Counted from the stretch's first letter, positions 1-8,777 are shown. The stretch is 64,000 nt of DNA from Streptomyces sp. AC512_CC834 (GCF_019049325.1 NZ_JAGMUO010000120.1:186218-250217); one strand, 5' to 3'. Numbers and translations: made by a program. Notes: generated by a model not told the origin, from the letters alone.

Positions 1-205
1 CCTGACGGTCCCGGATGATCTTGGCCAGCGTGAAGGCCGAGGTGACGAGGTACAGGACGGCGATCGCGAGGAAGGCGCGCACCCAGGCGTCGGCCTGGAG
101 CTGGTAGATGCCGATGGCGGTGGCGGCCATGGCCACCGCGAACGACGCGACGGCCTGCCCGTAGAAGGCCGCCGTGTTCTGCTGCTTGACCGGTGTGTCA
201 CTCAT
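1..205 (-). CDS. YiaA/YiaB-family inner membrane protein (partial)
   Basis: The first 68 codons of a gene that runs off the left edge. The protein begins MSDTPVKQQNTAAFYGQ. It then shows two hydrophobic stretches (about residues 17-37 and 43-60) separated by a short polar turn containing QLQADAW, the two-helix layout of the YiaA/YiaB family of small membrane proteins of unknown function. The ATG is the only plausible start, since 61 bp separate it from the next gene. The 3' end and any downstream partner are not visible. Confidence 0.7.
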   Translation of the reverse strand, partial: MSDTPVKQQNTAAFYGQAVASFAVAMAATAIGIYQLQADAWVRAFLAIAVLYLVTSAFTLAKIIRDRQ

Positions 206-266
206 GGGGACAAGGGTCGGCGGATGTGGCCGGGACCACATCCGCCGAGATACTCAGTTGGGGTAC

Positions 267-1418
267 TCAGAACGCCGAAACCCCGGTCAGCGCACGCCCG
301 ATGACCAGCTTCTGAATCTGGCTGGTGCCCTCGTAGAGGGTCATCACGCGGGCGTCGCGCAGCAGTTTTCCGGCCGGGTACTCGTCGATGTAGCCGTAGC
401 CGCCGAAGACCTGGAGGGCGTTGTTGGCGGCGCGGACGGCGGCCTCCGAGGCGAACAGCTTGGCCTTGGAGGACTCGACGGTGAAGGGCTGCCCGCGGTC
501 GATCAGGTCGGCGACCCGCCAGGTGAGCAGCCGGGCCGCGTCCACGTCGAGGGCGATGTCGCTGATCAGCTCCTGCACTAGCTGGTGGTGGGCGATGGTC
601 TTCCCGAACTGCTCGCGCTCGCCCGCGTACTTCACGGCGGCGTCCAGTGCAGCCTGGGCGATGCCGACACAGCCCGCCGCGACCGACATCCGCCCCTTGG
701 CGAGGGCCGACATGGCGACCGAGAAGCCCTTGCCCTCGGGGGCCAGCATCGCGGAGGCCGGGACGCGGACGTCCTCCATGACCAGTTCCGCGGTGGCCTG
801 GCCGCGCAGCCCGAGCTTGCCGTGGATGGTGCGGCGGGTGAGGCCGGGGGTGTCGGTGGGCACGAGGAAGGCGGAGACGCCCTTGTGGCCGGGGGCGTCG
901 GTGGAGCGGGCGAAGAGCAGCACGACGTCGGCCCAGGTGCCGTTGGTGATGAACGTCTTGGTGCCGTTGATGACATAGTCGGCGCCGTCACGGACCGCTC
1001 GGGTGGAGAGGTTCCCCGCGTCCGATCCGGTGCCGGGCTCGGTGAGGCCGAAGCAGCCGACGTACTCGCCCGAGGTGAGCCCCGGCAGCCAGCGCCGCTT
1101 CTGCTCCTCGTCGCCCCACGCGGCGACGGTCTTGGCGACCAGGCCGAGGGAGACGGACACGATCCCTCGCACGGAGCTGTCGCCGCGCCCCAGCTCCTCG
1201 GTGACCAGGCAGTACGCGAGATGGTCGCCGCCACTGCCGCCGTACTCCTCGTCGACGGTGAGCCCGAGGAAGCCGACCTCGCCGAGCTTCTTCACGAGGG
1301 AGCGGTCCACCTCCTCGGCGCGGTCCCAGGCGACCACGTGCGGGGTGATCTCGCGCGCCACGAAGTCCCGCGCGAGCCGCCGTACGGCGCTCTGCTCCTC
1401 GCTGAGCTCCAGATTCAT
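267..1418 (-). CDS. acyl-CoA dehydrogenase
   Basis: A full-length (383 aa) FAD-dependent acyl-CoA dehydrogenase that oxidises an acyl-CoA to the 2-enoyl-CoA and passes electrons to electron-transfer flavoprotein. Visible are the N-terminal helical domain, the FAD-loop signature CFGLTEPGTGSDAGN (about residues 122-136), the GGYGY motif, and the C-terminal catalytic-Glu motif YEGTSQIQ near residue 363. The set fits short/branched-chain enzymes, but the exact substrate cannot be read. It is divergent from a TetR regulator, and a palindromic operator lies in the shared intergenic region. A second acyl-CoA dehydrogenase at 56.8-58.0 kb has the same operator motif. Confidence 0.93.
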   Translation of the reverse strand: MNLELSEEQSAVRRLARDFVAREITPHVVAWDRAEEVDRSLVKKLGEVGFLGLTVDEEYGGSGGDHLAYCLVTEELGRGDSSVRGIVSVSLGLVAKTVAAWGDEEQKRRWLPGLTSGEYVGCFGLTEPGTGSDAGNLSTRAVRDGADYVINGTKTFITNGTWADVVLLFARSTDAPGHKGVSAFLVPTDTPGLTRRTIHGKLGLRGQATAELVMEDVRVPASAMLAPEGKGFSVAMSALAKGRMSVAAGCVGIAQAALDAAVKYAGEREQFGKTIAHHQLVQELISDIALDVDAARLLTWRVADLIDRGQPFTVESSKAKLFASEAAVRAANNALQVFGGYGYIDEYPAGKLLRDARVMTLYEGTSQIQKLVIGRALTGVSAF

Positions 1419-1480
1419 GCCGAGTCACCCCACAGAAGACGGACCTTGAACGAAGACGGACCTTGAATGGCGTACTTTTA

Positions 1481-1497
1481 AATTAGCAGTGCTAGTT
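1481..1497. promoter_or_regulatory. palindromic operator, copy 1 of 3
   Basis: AATTAGCAGTGCTAGTT is a 17-bp near-perfect palindrome (core TAGCA-G-TGCTA). It lies between the acyl-CoA dehydrogenase and the divergent TetR gene, 28 bp before the assigned TetR start. On the other strand it reads AACTAGCACTGCTAATT, the same motif as the sites at 7168-7184 and 58016-58032. It is inferred to be the operator of the neighbouring TetR protein. Confidence 0.75.
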
Positions 1498-1524
1498 AAA
1501 AGGCGCAGCCCTACTATGTGCGCC

Positions 1525-2166
1525 ATGGCCCGACCGCGCAAGCCCCTGCTCAGCACCGACCGGATCGTCGAGACGGCACGCGCGCTGGTGGACGCGGAGG
1601 GCCTCGCGGCCGTCTCCACGCGCCGGCTCGCCGCGGAGCTGGGGGTCAGCGGGCCCTCGCTCTACAACCACTTCCGCACCAAGGACGAGATCCTGGAGGC
1701 GGTCGCCGATTCGGTGAGCGCGCAGGTCGACCTGTCGATGTTCGAGGACGGCCGGGAGTGGCGGACCGCGCTGCACGACTGGGCCGTCTCCTACCGCGCG
1801 GCCCTGCGCGACCACCCCAACATCGTCCCGGTGCTGGCCCACGGCCCCGGCCGCCGCCCGGCCGCGCTGCACCTCGCGGACGCCGTCTACGGCGCGATGG
1901 TCGCGGCGGGCTGGCCGGCGGCCCAGGCCACGTCCATCGGCGCGCTGATGCGGTACTTCATCATGGGCTCGGCGCTCGGTTCCTTCGCCGGGGGCTTCGT
2001 GGACGACGCGGGCGCCTACGACCCCGCCGACTACCCGCACCTCCAGCAGGCGCACCTCCTGGCCGAACAGCAGGAGAAGATCGACGAGCGGGCCTTCGAG
2101 ACCGGCCTGACGGCGCTGCTGGACGGGCTGGCGCAGCAGTACGCGCAGGTGGCGCAGGATGCCTGA
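1525..2166 (+). CDS. TetR-family transcriptional regulator
   Basis: A 213-aa one-component regulator. The N-terminal helix-turn-helix (about residues 10-55) includes ELGVSGPSLYNHFRTKDEIL. The rest is a helical ligand-binding domain resembling the TetR_C tetracyclin-repressor-like C-terminal type. ATG 1525 (MARPRKPLL) was chosen because homologous proteins start close to the HTH; an in-frame ATG at 1516 would add three residues, and neither has a strong ribosome site. It is divergent from an acyl-CoA dehydrogenase, with a palindrome between them. It therefore probably represses both genes and responds to an acyl-CoA or related metabolite, which is inferred. Confidence 0.9.
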   Translation: MARPRKPLLSTDRIVETARALVDAEGLAAVSTRRLAAELGVSGPSLYNHFRTKDEILEAVADSVSAQVDLSMFEDGREWRTALHDWAVSYRAALRDHPNIVPVLAHGPGRRPAALHLADAVYGAMVAAGWPAAQATSIGALMRYFIMGSALGSFAGGFVDDAGAYDPADYPHLQQAHLLAEQQEKIDERAFETGLTALLDGLAQQYAQVAQDA

Positions 2167-2232
2167 GACAGGCTGCGGGCTCCAGGGACACTTCGGCGCC
2201 CGCCGAACCGTACGTGCCGCATCCTGGGAGGC

Positions 2233-2946
2233 ATGACCGACAGGGACGCCGAAGCGACCGGCCTCGCACGGCTGGCCGGGCTGCTCGCGGACGAGACGCG
2301 CGCCGCCTGCCTGCTGGCCCTGCTGGACGGGCGGGCGTGGACCGCCGGTGAGCTGGCCCGGCACGCCGGGGTCGCCGCGTCGACGCTGAGCGAGCACCTG
2401 GGCAAGCTCGTCGCGGGCGGGCTGCTCGCGGAGGAACGGCAGGGGCGGCACCGGTACGTGCGGCTGGCCGACGAGCGGGTCGCGCAGTTGGTCGAGGACC
2501 TGGCCGCCCAGGTCGCGCCCGAGGCCGCGGCACGGCGTCCGCGTACGCTGCGGGCGTCCAGCGCCGGGTCCGCGATGGCCCGGGGGCGTACCTGCTACGA
2601 CCATCTGGCCGGGCGGCTCGGCATCGCGGTCACCGACGCGCTGACCGGGCGCGGGCTGCTGCGCCAGGACACCGGCTTCGCGCTCACGGACGCGGGTCTC
2701 GGCTGGTTCGACGCCGCCGGAATCCCACTGAAACCCACCCGTCGCCGGCCGCTGGCCCGGGCCTGCCTCGACTGGACGGAACGCCGCCCCCATCTCGCGG
2801 GCGTCGCGGGCGCGGCCCTGTGCGCGCACGCCCTGGACACGGGCTGGTGCGTGCGCATCGGCTCGGAGCGGGCGGTGAAGATGACGCCGGTGGGCGAGGC
2901 CGCGCTGTCCGAACTGCTGGGCATCGACCCGGCGGTGCTGCGCTGA
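2233..2946 (+). CDS. ArsR-type winged-helix regulator
   Basis: A 237-aa protein with an N-terminal ArsR-like winged helix (about residues 8-85). The recognition helix lies in ELARHAGVAASTLSEHLGKL, followed by the wing RQGRHRYVRLAD. No ArsR/SmtB Cys-x-Cys metal site is visible, so it is probably not a classical metal sensor. The C-terminal 140 residues resemble those of larger Streptomyces ArsR-type regulators and lack a recognised fold. It starts 66 bp after the TetR gene on the same strand. GGGAGG sits almost against the ATG, so translation may be from a short or leaderless transcript. Confidence 0.85.
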   Translation: MTDRDAEATGLARLAGLLADETRAACLLALLDGRAWTAGELARHAGVAASTLSEHLGKLVAGGLLAEERQGRHRYVRLADERVAQLVEDLAAQVAPEAAARRPRTLRASSAGSAMARGRTCYDHLAGRLGIAVTDALTGRGLLRQDTGFALTDAGLGWFDAAGIPLKPTRRRPLARACLDWTERRPHLAGVAGAALCAHALDTGWCVRIGSERAVKMTPVGEAALSELLGIDPAVLR

Positions 2947-2967
2947 GCACCGGGTCCCGGCCCGAAG

Positions 2968-3006
2968 CCCGCGTCCGAAACCCGCGTCCGAAACCCGCGT
3001 CCGAAA
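2968..3006 (+). repeat. 13-bp tandem repeat, three units
   Basis: Three exact copies of CCCGCGTCCGAAA lie back to back between the ArsR gene and the EamA transporter gene. The array is non-coding and ends about 40 bp before the EamA start, so it falls in that gene's promoter or leader. Confidence 0.9.
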
Positions 3007-3048
3007 CCCGCCAGCGGGAGCGCCTTCCCACTGCCTAGCCTCTGGAGC

Positions 3049-4059
3049 ATGATGAGCGCCGCCCGCACGCCCCGTCCAGCCCGCACGCCCCGTCCAGCCC
3101 GCACGCCCCGTCCAGCCCTCTCGCACCGCCGTCCGGAACTGCTCGCCGCCGGCGCGGCCACCGTCACCGTCGTCCTGTGGGCGTCCGCCTTCGTGTCCAT
3201 CCGCAGTGCGGGCGAGGCGTACTCACCCGGCGCGCTGGCGCTCGGGCGACTTCTGTCGGGCGCCCTGACGCTCGGGGTGATCTGCCTGCTGCGCCGGGAG
3301 GGACTGCCACCGCGGCCGGCCTGGCGGGGGATCGCGATATCGGGGCTGCTGTGGTTCGGCTTGTACATGGTCGTCCTGAACTGGGGCGAGCAGCAGGTGG
3401 ACGCCGGCACGGCCGCCCTGGTGGTGAACGTCGGCCCGATCCTCATCGCGCTCCTCGGCGCCCGGCTGCTGGGGGACGCGCTGCCGCCCAGGCTGCTGGC
3501 CGGGATGGCGGTGTCGTTCGCCGGTGCGGTGACCGTGGGTCTGTCGATGTCCGGCGAGGGCGGGTCCTCGCTGTTCGGGGTGGCGCTGTGTCTGCTGGCC
3601 GCCGTGGCGTACGCGGGCGGCGTGGTCGCGCAGAAGCCCGCGCTGGGGCACGCGAGCGCCCTTCAGGTGACGACGTTCGGGTGCCTGGTCGGGGCGGTGC
3701 TCTGTCTGCCGTTCACGGGGCAGTTGGTGCACGAGGCGGCCGGGGCGCCCGCCTCGGCCACGCTCAACATGGTGTACCTGGGCGTGTTCCCGACCGCGCT
3801 GGCCTTCACGACGTGGGCGTACGCCCTGGCGCGTACGACCGCCGGCCGCATGGGCGCGACGACGTACGCCGTGCCCGCGCTGGTCGTGCTGATGTCGTGG
3901 CTGGCGCTGGGCGAGGTGCCGGGGCTGCTCACCCTGGCGGGCGGCCTGCTGTGCCTGGCGGGCGTGGCGGTGTCCCGCTCGCGCAGGCAGATGGCCGCGG
4001 CCCCGGAACGTGCCGGGTCCCCGGGTCGAGCCGAGCCCACCCGTTCGAGGTCCGTCTAG
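3049..4059 (+). CDS. EamA/DMT-family transporter
   Basis: A 336-aa ten-helix drug/metabolite-type exporter with two EamA repeats. The first covers about residues 33-160 and the second about 175-305. Hydrophobic segments fill both halves, and short Arg-rich loops are consistent with the family. The N-terminus carries a proline/arginine tail made by an exact 18-bp triplication (ARTPRP repeated three times, DNA about 3064-3117) before the first membrane helix. The gene ends 4 nt inside the convergent PPOX gene. The substrate is unknown; family members export amino acids or metabolites. Confidence 0.88.
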   Translation: MMSAARTPRPARTPRPARTPRPALSHRRPELLAAGAATVTVVLWASAFVSIRSAGEAYSPGALALGRLLSGALTLGVICLLRREGLPPRPAWRGIAISGLLWFGLYMVVLNWGEQQVDAGTAALVVNVGPILIALLGARLLGDALPPRLLAGMAVSFAGAVTVGLSMSGEGGSSLFGVALCLLAAVAYAGGVVAQKPALGHASALQVTTFGCLVGAVLCLPFTGQLVHEAAGAPASATLNMVYLGVFPTALAFTTWAYALARTTAGRMGATTYAVPALVVLMSWLALGEVPGLLTLAGGLLCLAGVAVSRSRRQMAAAPERAGSPGRAEPTRSRSV

Positions 4060-4526
4060 ACCAGCCACTTCCCGTCGCGCATCAGGGTCCGTCCGGCCAT
4101 CTCGGCAACCGTTCCCCACGCCTGCAGCAACTGCGGAGCGACCTGGAAGAAGACGTACGAGGGGTGGTCCTCGCGAGGGTCCCAGCCGTCCTTGGCGGCG
4201 AAGGCGTCGCCGACCTCGGCCGGAAGCTCCTCGCGGGTCAGCATGCGGGCGGTGCCGTGGATCAGGACCACGTCCCGGCTGTGGCCGACGCTGAGCCGGA
4301 CCCGGCCCGAGGAGCACAGGTTGCGCCCCGTCGGGTTGGTGTCGCGGGTGGACAGCCACACCGCCTCGCCGTCCCACCAGAAGGCCAGCGGAACGAGGCA
4401 CGGCTCGCCGGTGGCGTCGGCCGTGGCGACCCATGCGTCGTTGTCTCGCAGGAGCCGTTCAAGCGCCTCGCGCTTGCGCTGCTCCGGGCTACGGGGACCG
4501 CTGGGAGGAGAGTCGACTGCCGTCAT
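4056..4526 (-). CDS. PPOX-class (pyridoxamine-oxidase-like) protein
   Basis: A 156-aa split-barrel flavin/F420-binding-type protein. The central part (about 30-110) contains PCLVPLAFWWDGEAVWLSTR followed by LSVGHSRDVVLIHGTA, typical of pyridoxamine 5'-phosphate oxidase-related proteins of actinobacteria, many of which bind F420. The N-terminal 20 residues are a polar helix. No substrate can be assigned. The gene is convergent with the EamA transporter and overlaps its end by 4 bp. Confidence 0.8.
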   Translation of the reverse strand: MTAVDSPPSGPRSPEQRKREALERLLRDNDAWVATADATGEPCLVPLAFWWDGEAVWLSTRDTNPTGRNLCSSGRVRLSVGHSRDVVLIHGTARMLTREELPAEVGDAFAAKDGWDPREDHPSYVFFQVAPQLLQAWGTVAEMAGRTLMRDGKWLV

Positions 4527-4623
4527 GCGGGGAGATTACGGCGTGCGGCCCCCCGCCACATCAGGCGGGGGACCTACGTCGCACGGCGGAGACAGGGTTT
4601 CGATACGCGCCCCTAGAACACCA

Positions 4624-5721
4624 CTAGAACACCACCAGTGCTCGCCCGCCCTTGCCCGCCAGCATGTTCTCGAAGGCCGCCGGGATGCCGTCCAGGGCGA
4701 TGCGCTCGGTCACCAGGGCGCCGAGGTCGAGGCGCCCGGCGCGTACGTGTTCGGCCAGCACCGGGAGGTCGCGGGCGGGGTCGGCGTTGCCGTAGACGCA
4801 GCCGGTCAGGGTGCGGCCCCAGTGGAAGATCTCCAGGGCGTTGAAGGTGACCTGCTGGTCCTTGCCGCCGATGCCGACGACCGTGGTGCGGCCGCCGCGC
4901 CGGGTGGACTCCCAGGCCGTGCGGATGGTGACCGCGCGGCCGACGCACTCCACGGCGACGTCGACGCCCTGTTTGCCGGTGAGGGCGCGGATCTCGCGGG
5001 CGGTGGTGTCGGAGGCGAGGAGGTAGTCGGTGGCGCCCGCGGCCCGGGCCAGTTCCTCCTTCTCGGGGGACACGTCGACCGCGACGATCTTCGAGGCGCC
5101 CGCGATCCGGGCCGCCTGGAGGGTGGCGAGGCCCACTCCCCCGACGCCGAAGACCGCGACCGTCTCGCCCTCGCGGACCTTCGCCGAGTGGTGGACGGCG
5201 CCGTAGCCGGTGAGGACGGCGCAGCCGAGCAGTGCCGCGTCGGTGAGCGGGATGCCGTCGGGGACGGGCAGGACGCAGTCGGCGTTCACGACCGTCTCCT
5301 CGGCGAACGCGGCGACGTTCAGGCCGGGGTGCAGGTCGGTGCCGTCGTCGGCGCGGCGGGCGTGCACGTTGGCGGCGCCGGACAGGGCGTTCGCGCACAG
5401 CCACACCTCGCCGAGCGAGCAGGCGTGGCAGGCGCCGCAGGACGGGGCCCAGTTGAGGACGACGTCGGCGCCGGGCGCGACGTGGGTGACGTCCTCGCCG
5501 ACGGCGACGACGGTCCCGGCGCCCTCGTGGCCGAGGACGGCGGGGAGCGGCACGCGCATGGTGCCGTTGGACAGGGACAGGTCGGAGTGGCAGACCCCGG
5601 CGGCCGTGAGCTTCACCCGGACCTGGCCGGGGCCGGGCTCGGGCAGCTCGATCCCGGTGATCTCCAGCGGGGCGCCTACGGCGGGTACGACGGCGGCTCG
5701 GACAGCGGTACGGACGGCCAT
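4624..5721 (-). CDS. zinc-dependent alcohol dehydrogenase
   Basis: A 365-aa medium-chain NAD(P)-dependent dehydrogenase. It shows the catalytic-zinc ligand region (CHSD near residue 43 and GHEG near 68), the four-cysteine structural zinc lobe CGACHACSLGEVWLC, and the Rossmann motif GVGGVGL. The ATG at 5721 was chosen because it gives the usual family length and lies 20 bp after the aldehyde dehydrogenase stop codon. The two genes form an operon that would take an alcohol to the acid via the aldehyde. Inferred regulation is by the palindrome upstream of the aldehyde dehydrogenase. Confidence 0.9.
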   Translation of the reverse strand: MAVRTAVRAAVVPAVGAPLEITGIELPEPGPGQVRVKLTAAGVCHSDLSLSNGTMRVPLPAVLGHEGAGTVVAVGEDVTHVAPGADVVLNWAPSCGACHACSLGEVWLCANALSGAANVHARRADDGTDLHPGLNVAAFAEETVVNADCVLPVPDGIPLTDAALLGCAVLTGYGAVHHSAKVREGETVAVFGVGGVGLATLQAARIAGASKIVAVDVSPEKEELARAAGATDYLLASDTTAREIRALTGKQGVDVAVECVGRAVTIRTAWESTRRGGRTTVVGIGGKDQQVTFNALEIFHWGRTLTGCVYGNADPARDLPVLAEHVRAGRLDLGALVTERIALDGIPAAFENMLAGKGGRALVVF

Positions 5722-5741
5722 GACGTGGGCAACTCCCGTGG

Positions 5742-7130
5742 CTAGAACTGGAGGGACTTGGTCTGGAGGTACTCGGCGAGGCCGTGCGCGCCCAGTTCGC
5801 GGCCCACGCCCGACTGCTTGTAGCCGCCGAAGGGCGCCAGCGGGTTGAAGCGGCCCCCGTTGATGTCGACCTGTCCGGTGTCCATCCGGCGGGCGAAGGC
5901 GACCGCCTCGGCCTCCTCGCCGGCCCAGACGGCGCCGGCGAGACCGTAGACCGTGCCGTTGGCGATCCGCAGGGCGTCGTCCTCGTCCTCGTAGCGCAGG
6001 ATCGACAGGACGGGGCCGAAGATCTCCTCCTGGGCGACGGTCATGTCCTCGCGCACGTCGGCGAGGACCGTGGGGCTGACGAACCAGCCCTGCTCGCGCG
6101 GGGCCTGGGGACCGCCCGCGACGAGGCGCGCGCCCTCGGCGACGCCCTTCTCGATGTACCCGCGCACCCGCTCCCGCTGCTTGGCGTTGACGACGGGGCC
6201 GATCCGGTCGCCGTACTTGGCGGCGGCCTCGGCGGCCAGCTCGACCGCCGCGTCGTACTGGTCGCGGTGGACGAGCATGCGGGTCCAGGCGCTGCACGTC
6301 TGGCCGGAGTTGGACATGACGTTGGCGACGCCGACGTTGACCGCCTTGGCGAGGTCGGCGCTCGGGAGGATCACGTTGGCGGACTTGCCGCCGAGTTCGA
6401 GGGCGACCTTCTTGACGGCCGCGCCCGCGGCGGCGCCGATCCGGCGGCCCACGGCGGTGGAGCCGGTGAAGGAGACCAGGTCGGTGCCGGGGTGTTCGGC
6501 GAGGGCCTGTCCCGCGACCGGTCCGAGACCGGTGACCAGGTTGAAGACGCCCGCGGGGACGCCTGCCTCGTGCACCGCCTCGGCGAAGAGCTGGGCGGTG
6601 AGCGGGGTGTCCTCGGCGGGCTTGAGCACGATCGTGCAGCCGGCCGCGAGCGCCGGGGCGACCTTGGCGACGATCTGGTGCAGCGGGTAGTTCCAGGGAG
6701 TGATGGCGCCGACCACGCCGACCGGCTCGTGGTGGACGACGGAGTTGCCGACCTTCTCCTCGAAGGCGTACGTCGCCGCCAGGTCGGCGTAGGAGCCGGC
6801 GACCGCGATGGGGGCGGCGGCGTGCACGGCCTGCGAGAACTTCAGCGGGGAGCCCAGTTCGGCGGTGACCGTCTCGGCGATCTCCTCCTTGCGGGCGATC
6901 AGTACGTCCCGCAGGGCGGCCAGCCGTGCGGCGCGCTCGGCGGGCGGGGTGGCGGCCCAGTCCGGCAGGGCGGCGCGGGCGGCCCGTACGGCGGTGTCGA
7001 CGTCCAGGGCGTTGCCCGCGGGGACCTTGCCGATCACCTGCTCGTCGGCCGGGTTCACGACGTCGATCGTGTCCCGGCCGTCGGCGGGGCGCCAGGCTCC
7101 GTCGATGTACATGCCGTCGTGTGCCTTCAT
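5742..7130 (-). CDS. aldehyde dehydrogenase family protein
   Basis: A 462-aa NAD(P)-dependent aldehyde dehydrogenase. It has the cofactor region PWNYPLHQ, the glycine motif FTGSTAVGRRI, the general-base glutamate in ALELGGKS, and the nucleophile cysteine in NSGQTCSAWTR. The tail FGGYKQSGVGRELG is characteristic of the superfamily. The physiological aldehyde is not evident. It is the first gene of a two-gene operon with the zinc alcohol dehydrogenase. A palindrome at 7168-7184 matches the operator next to the first TetR gene. Confidence 0.93.
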   Translation of the reverse strand: MKAHDGMYIDGAWRPADGRDTIDVVNPADEQVIGKVPAGNALDVDTAVRAARAALPDWAATPPAERAARLAALRDVLIARKEEIAETVTAELGSPLKFSQAVHAAAPIAVAGSYADLAATYAFEEKVGNSVVHHEPVGVVGAITPWNYPLHQIVAKVAPALAAGCTIVLKPAEDTPLTAQLFAEAVHEAGVPAGVFNLVTGLGPVAGQALAEHPGTDLVSFTGSTAVGRRIGAAAGAAVKKVALELGGKSANVILPSADLAKAVNVGVANVMSNSGQTCSAWTRMLVHRDQYDAAVELAAEAAAKYGDRIGPVVNAKQRERVRGYIEKGVAEGARLVAGGPQAPREQGWFVSPTVLADVREDMTVAQEEIFGPVLSILRYEDEDDALRIANGTVYGLAGAVWAGEEAEAVAFARRMDTGQVDINGGRFNPLAPFGGYKQSGVGRELGAHGLAEYLQTKSLQF

Positions 7131-7167
7131 CGCGTTCCTTCCGGGCGGGCCTCGTCGTCCGGCCCCA

Positions 7168-7184
7168 AACTAGCGCCGATAGTT
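7168..7184. promoter_or_regulatory. palindromic operator, copy 2 of 3
   Basis: AACTAGCGCCGATAGTT is a palindrome with a single mismatched pair, centred about 46 bp upstream of the aldehyde dehydrogenase start. It matches the motif seen before the acyl-CoA dehydrogenase genes at 1.48 kb and 58.0 kb. It is therefore inferred to bring the aldehyde/alcohol dehydrogenase operon under the same TetR-type regulator. Confidence 0.7.
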
Positions 7185-7252
7185 TTACGGCACCAGGGCA
7201 TCCCACGATGGTGGCGCGGCTCACCCTCCCGGAGTGCGAGATCGCGGCGGGA

Positions 7253-8596
7253 TCACTCCTCCAGGTCGGGCAGCCGTGCCGGGGCGGGGCAGATGCGGTC
7301 ACCCTGCTGGTCGAAGACGAACAGGTGGGCGAGGTCGACGAGGAGGGGCACCTGCATGCCGTGGCGGAGGTCGATGTCGGGGGTGGTCCGAACGATCAGG
7401 TCGCCGGGGAGGCGGCCGTCGGGGGCGGCCACCACGGACCCGGGCCCGGGCTCCTCCGGTTCGTCCATGACCACGACCGGTCCGGCGCGCAGGGCGCCCG
7501 CCCGCTCCTTCAGCCGGTCCAGGACCGTGCCGTCGCGGCGGCGCCGCCGGACCGGGCGGGTGACGGGGCGCGGCGCCTCCAGGTCGGGCACGACGGCCGA
7601 CCGGGAACCGGTGTTGAAGTGCACGAGCACCTCGTGGCCCTGGAACTCGACGTGCTCCACGAGGCCGGTGAGCAGCACCTCGCCGGGGCGGGCGGAGGCG
7701 GGCTTCGCGATCCTGACGGCCTCCGAGCGCAGGCCCACGATCACCTCGCGGCCCTGCTGCACGCGGAGCAACTGGTGGTCCAGGGACAGCGGTTCGGGCA
7801 GCCGCAGGAACTGCTTGCCCAGGCTGATGGTCATCGCCCCGTCCAGCGGGGCGCGCACGAGGCCGCGCAGCAGGTTGATGCGCGGGGTGCCGATGAAAGC
7901 GGCGACGAACACGTTGCGCGGCAGGGCGTACACGGCGCGCGGGGTGTCCACCTGCTGGAGCACCCCGCCGCGCAGGACGGCGACGCGGTCCCCGAGGGAC
8001 ATGGCCTCGGACTGGTCGTGGGTGACGTAGATCGTGGTGACGCCCAGTTCCCGGGTGAGTCTGGTGATCTCGGCGCGCAGATGGTTGCGGAGCTTGGCGT
8101 CGAGGTTGGACAGCGGCTCGTCCATCAGGAAGGCGGTCGGGTGACGGGCGATGGCCCGCCCCATGGCGACGCGCTGGCGTTCGCCGCCGGAGAGCTGGGC
8201 GGGGAGGCGGTCGAGCAGGTCCTCAATGCCCAGCATGCGGGCGGTGGCGTCCACACGGGGGGTGTGGTCGGCCTGCGGGTCCTCGACGCGCAGCGGGAAG
8301 CCGATGTTCCCGCGGGTCGTCATGTTGGGGTACAGGGCGAAGTTCTGGAAGACCATCGCCATCCGCCGCTCGGCGGGGAGCAGATCGTTGGCGTACGCGC
8401 CGTCCAGCGTCAGTTCGCCCTCGGTGATCTCCTCCAGACCGGCGATCATGCGCAGCACGGTCGACTTGCCGCAGCCGGAGGGGCCGAGCAGGACGAGGAA
8501 CTCGCCCGGCGCGATGTCCAGCGACAGCCGGTCCACCACGCGGACGCCTCGCGCGTAGGTCTTGCTCACGTCGTGCAGGGAGATGGCGCGTGTCAT
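7253..8596 (-). CDS. ABC transporter ATP-binding protein, sugar (MsiK/UgpC) type
   Basis: A 447-aa ATPase of the carbohydrate-importer class. It has Walker A GPSGCGKST (about 38-46), the Q-loop FQNFALYPNM, the ABC signature LSGGERQRVAMGRAI, Walker B ending FLMDEP, and the H-loop THDQ. A C-terminal OB-type regulatory region follows; the last 80 residues are an unusually long Arg/Pro-rich extension compared with MsiK. No permease or binding-protein gene lies nearby, so it probably energises importers encoded elsewhere, as MsiK does in Streptomyces (established for MsiK, inferred here). Confidence 0.9.
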   Translation of the reverse strand: MTRAISLHDVSKTYARGVRVVDRLSLDIAPGEFLVLLGPSGCGKSTVLRMIAGLEEITEGELTLDGAYANDLLPAERRMAMVFQNFALYPNMTTRGNIGFPLRVEDPQADHTPRVDATARMLGIEDLLDRLPAQLSGGERQRVAMGRAIARHPTAFLMDEPLSNLDAKLRNHLRAEITRLTRELGVTTIYVTHDQSEAMSLGDRVAVLRGGVLQQVDTPRAVYALPRNVFVAAFIGTPRINLLRGLVRAPLDGAMTISLGKQFLRLPEPLSLDHQLLRVQQGREVIVGLRSEAVRIAKPASARPGEVLLTGLVEHVEFQGHEVLVHFNTGSRSAVVPDLEAPRPVTRPVRRRRRDGTVLDRLKERAGALRAGPVVVMDEPEEPGPGSVVAAPDGRLPGDLIVRTTPDIDLRHGMQVPLLVDLAHLFVFDQQGDRICPAPARLPDLEE

Positions 8597-8777
8597 GGAG
8601 GTGCCCCCGGGGGCTCACTGAGCGATGGTGCTCCGCGGTCGGACGCCGTCGTGCGGGTCGTACGAGGCGTGTGAGTCACGGAAGTTAACGGACCGTGCCC
8701 GGCCGGGGGAAGACGCTGGACCACAACTCGACGCGACCGTCCAACTGGTGAGAAAGCGGACGGCCGGATTCCCTCAG

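Noticed and set aside
1492..3126. A 544-codon frame opposite the TetR and ArsR genes
   Set aside because: Arg/Gly-rich shadow of two well-supported regulators; long antisense frames are common at this GC content.
4624..7302. An 892-codon minus-strand frame
   Set aside because: Only the part from the ATG at 5721 is the alcohol dehydrogenase; upstream it crosses the aldehyde dehydrogenase out of frame.
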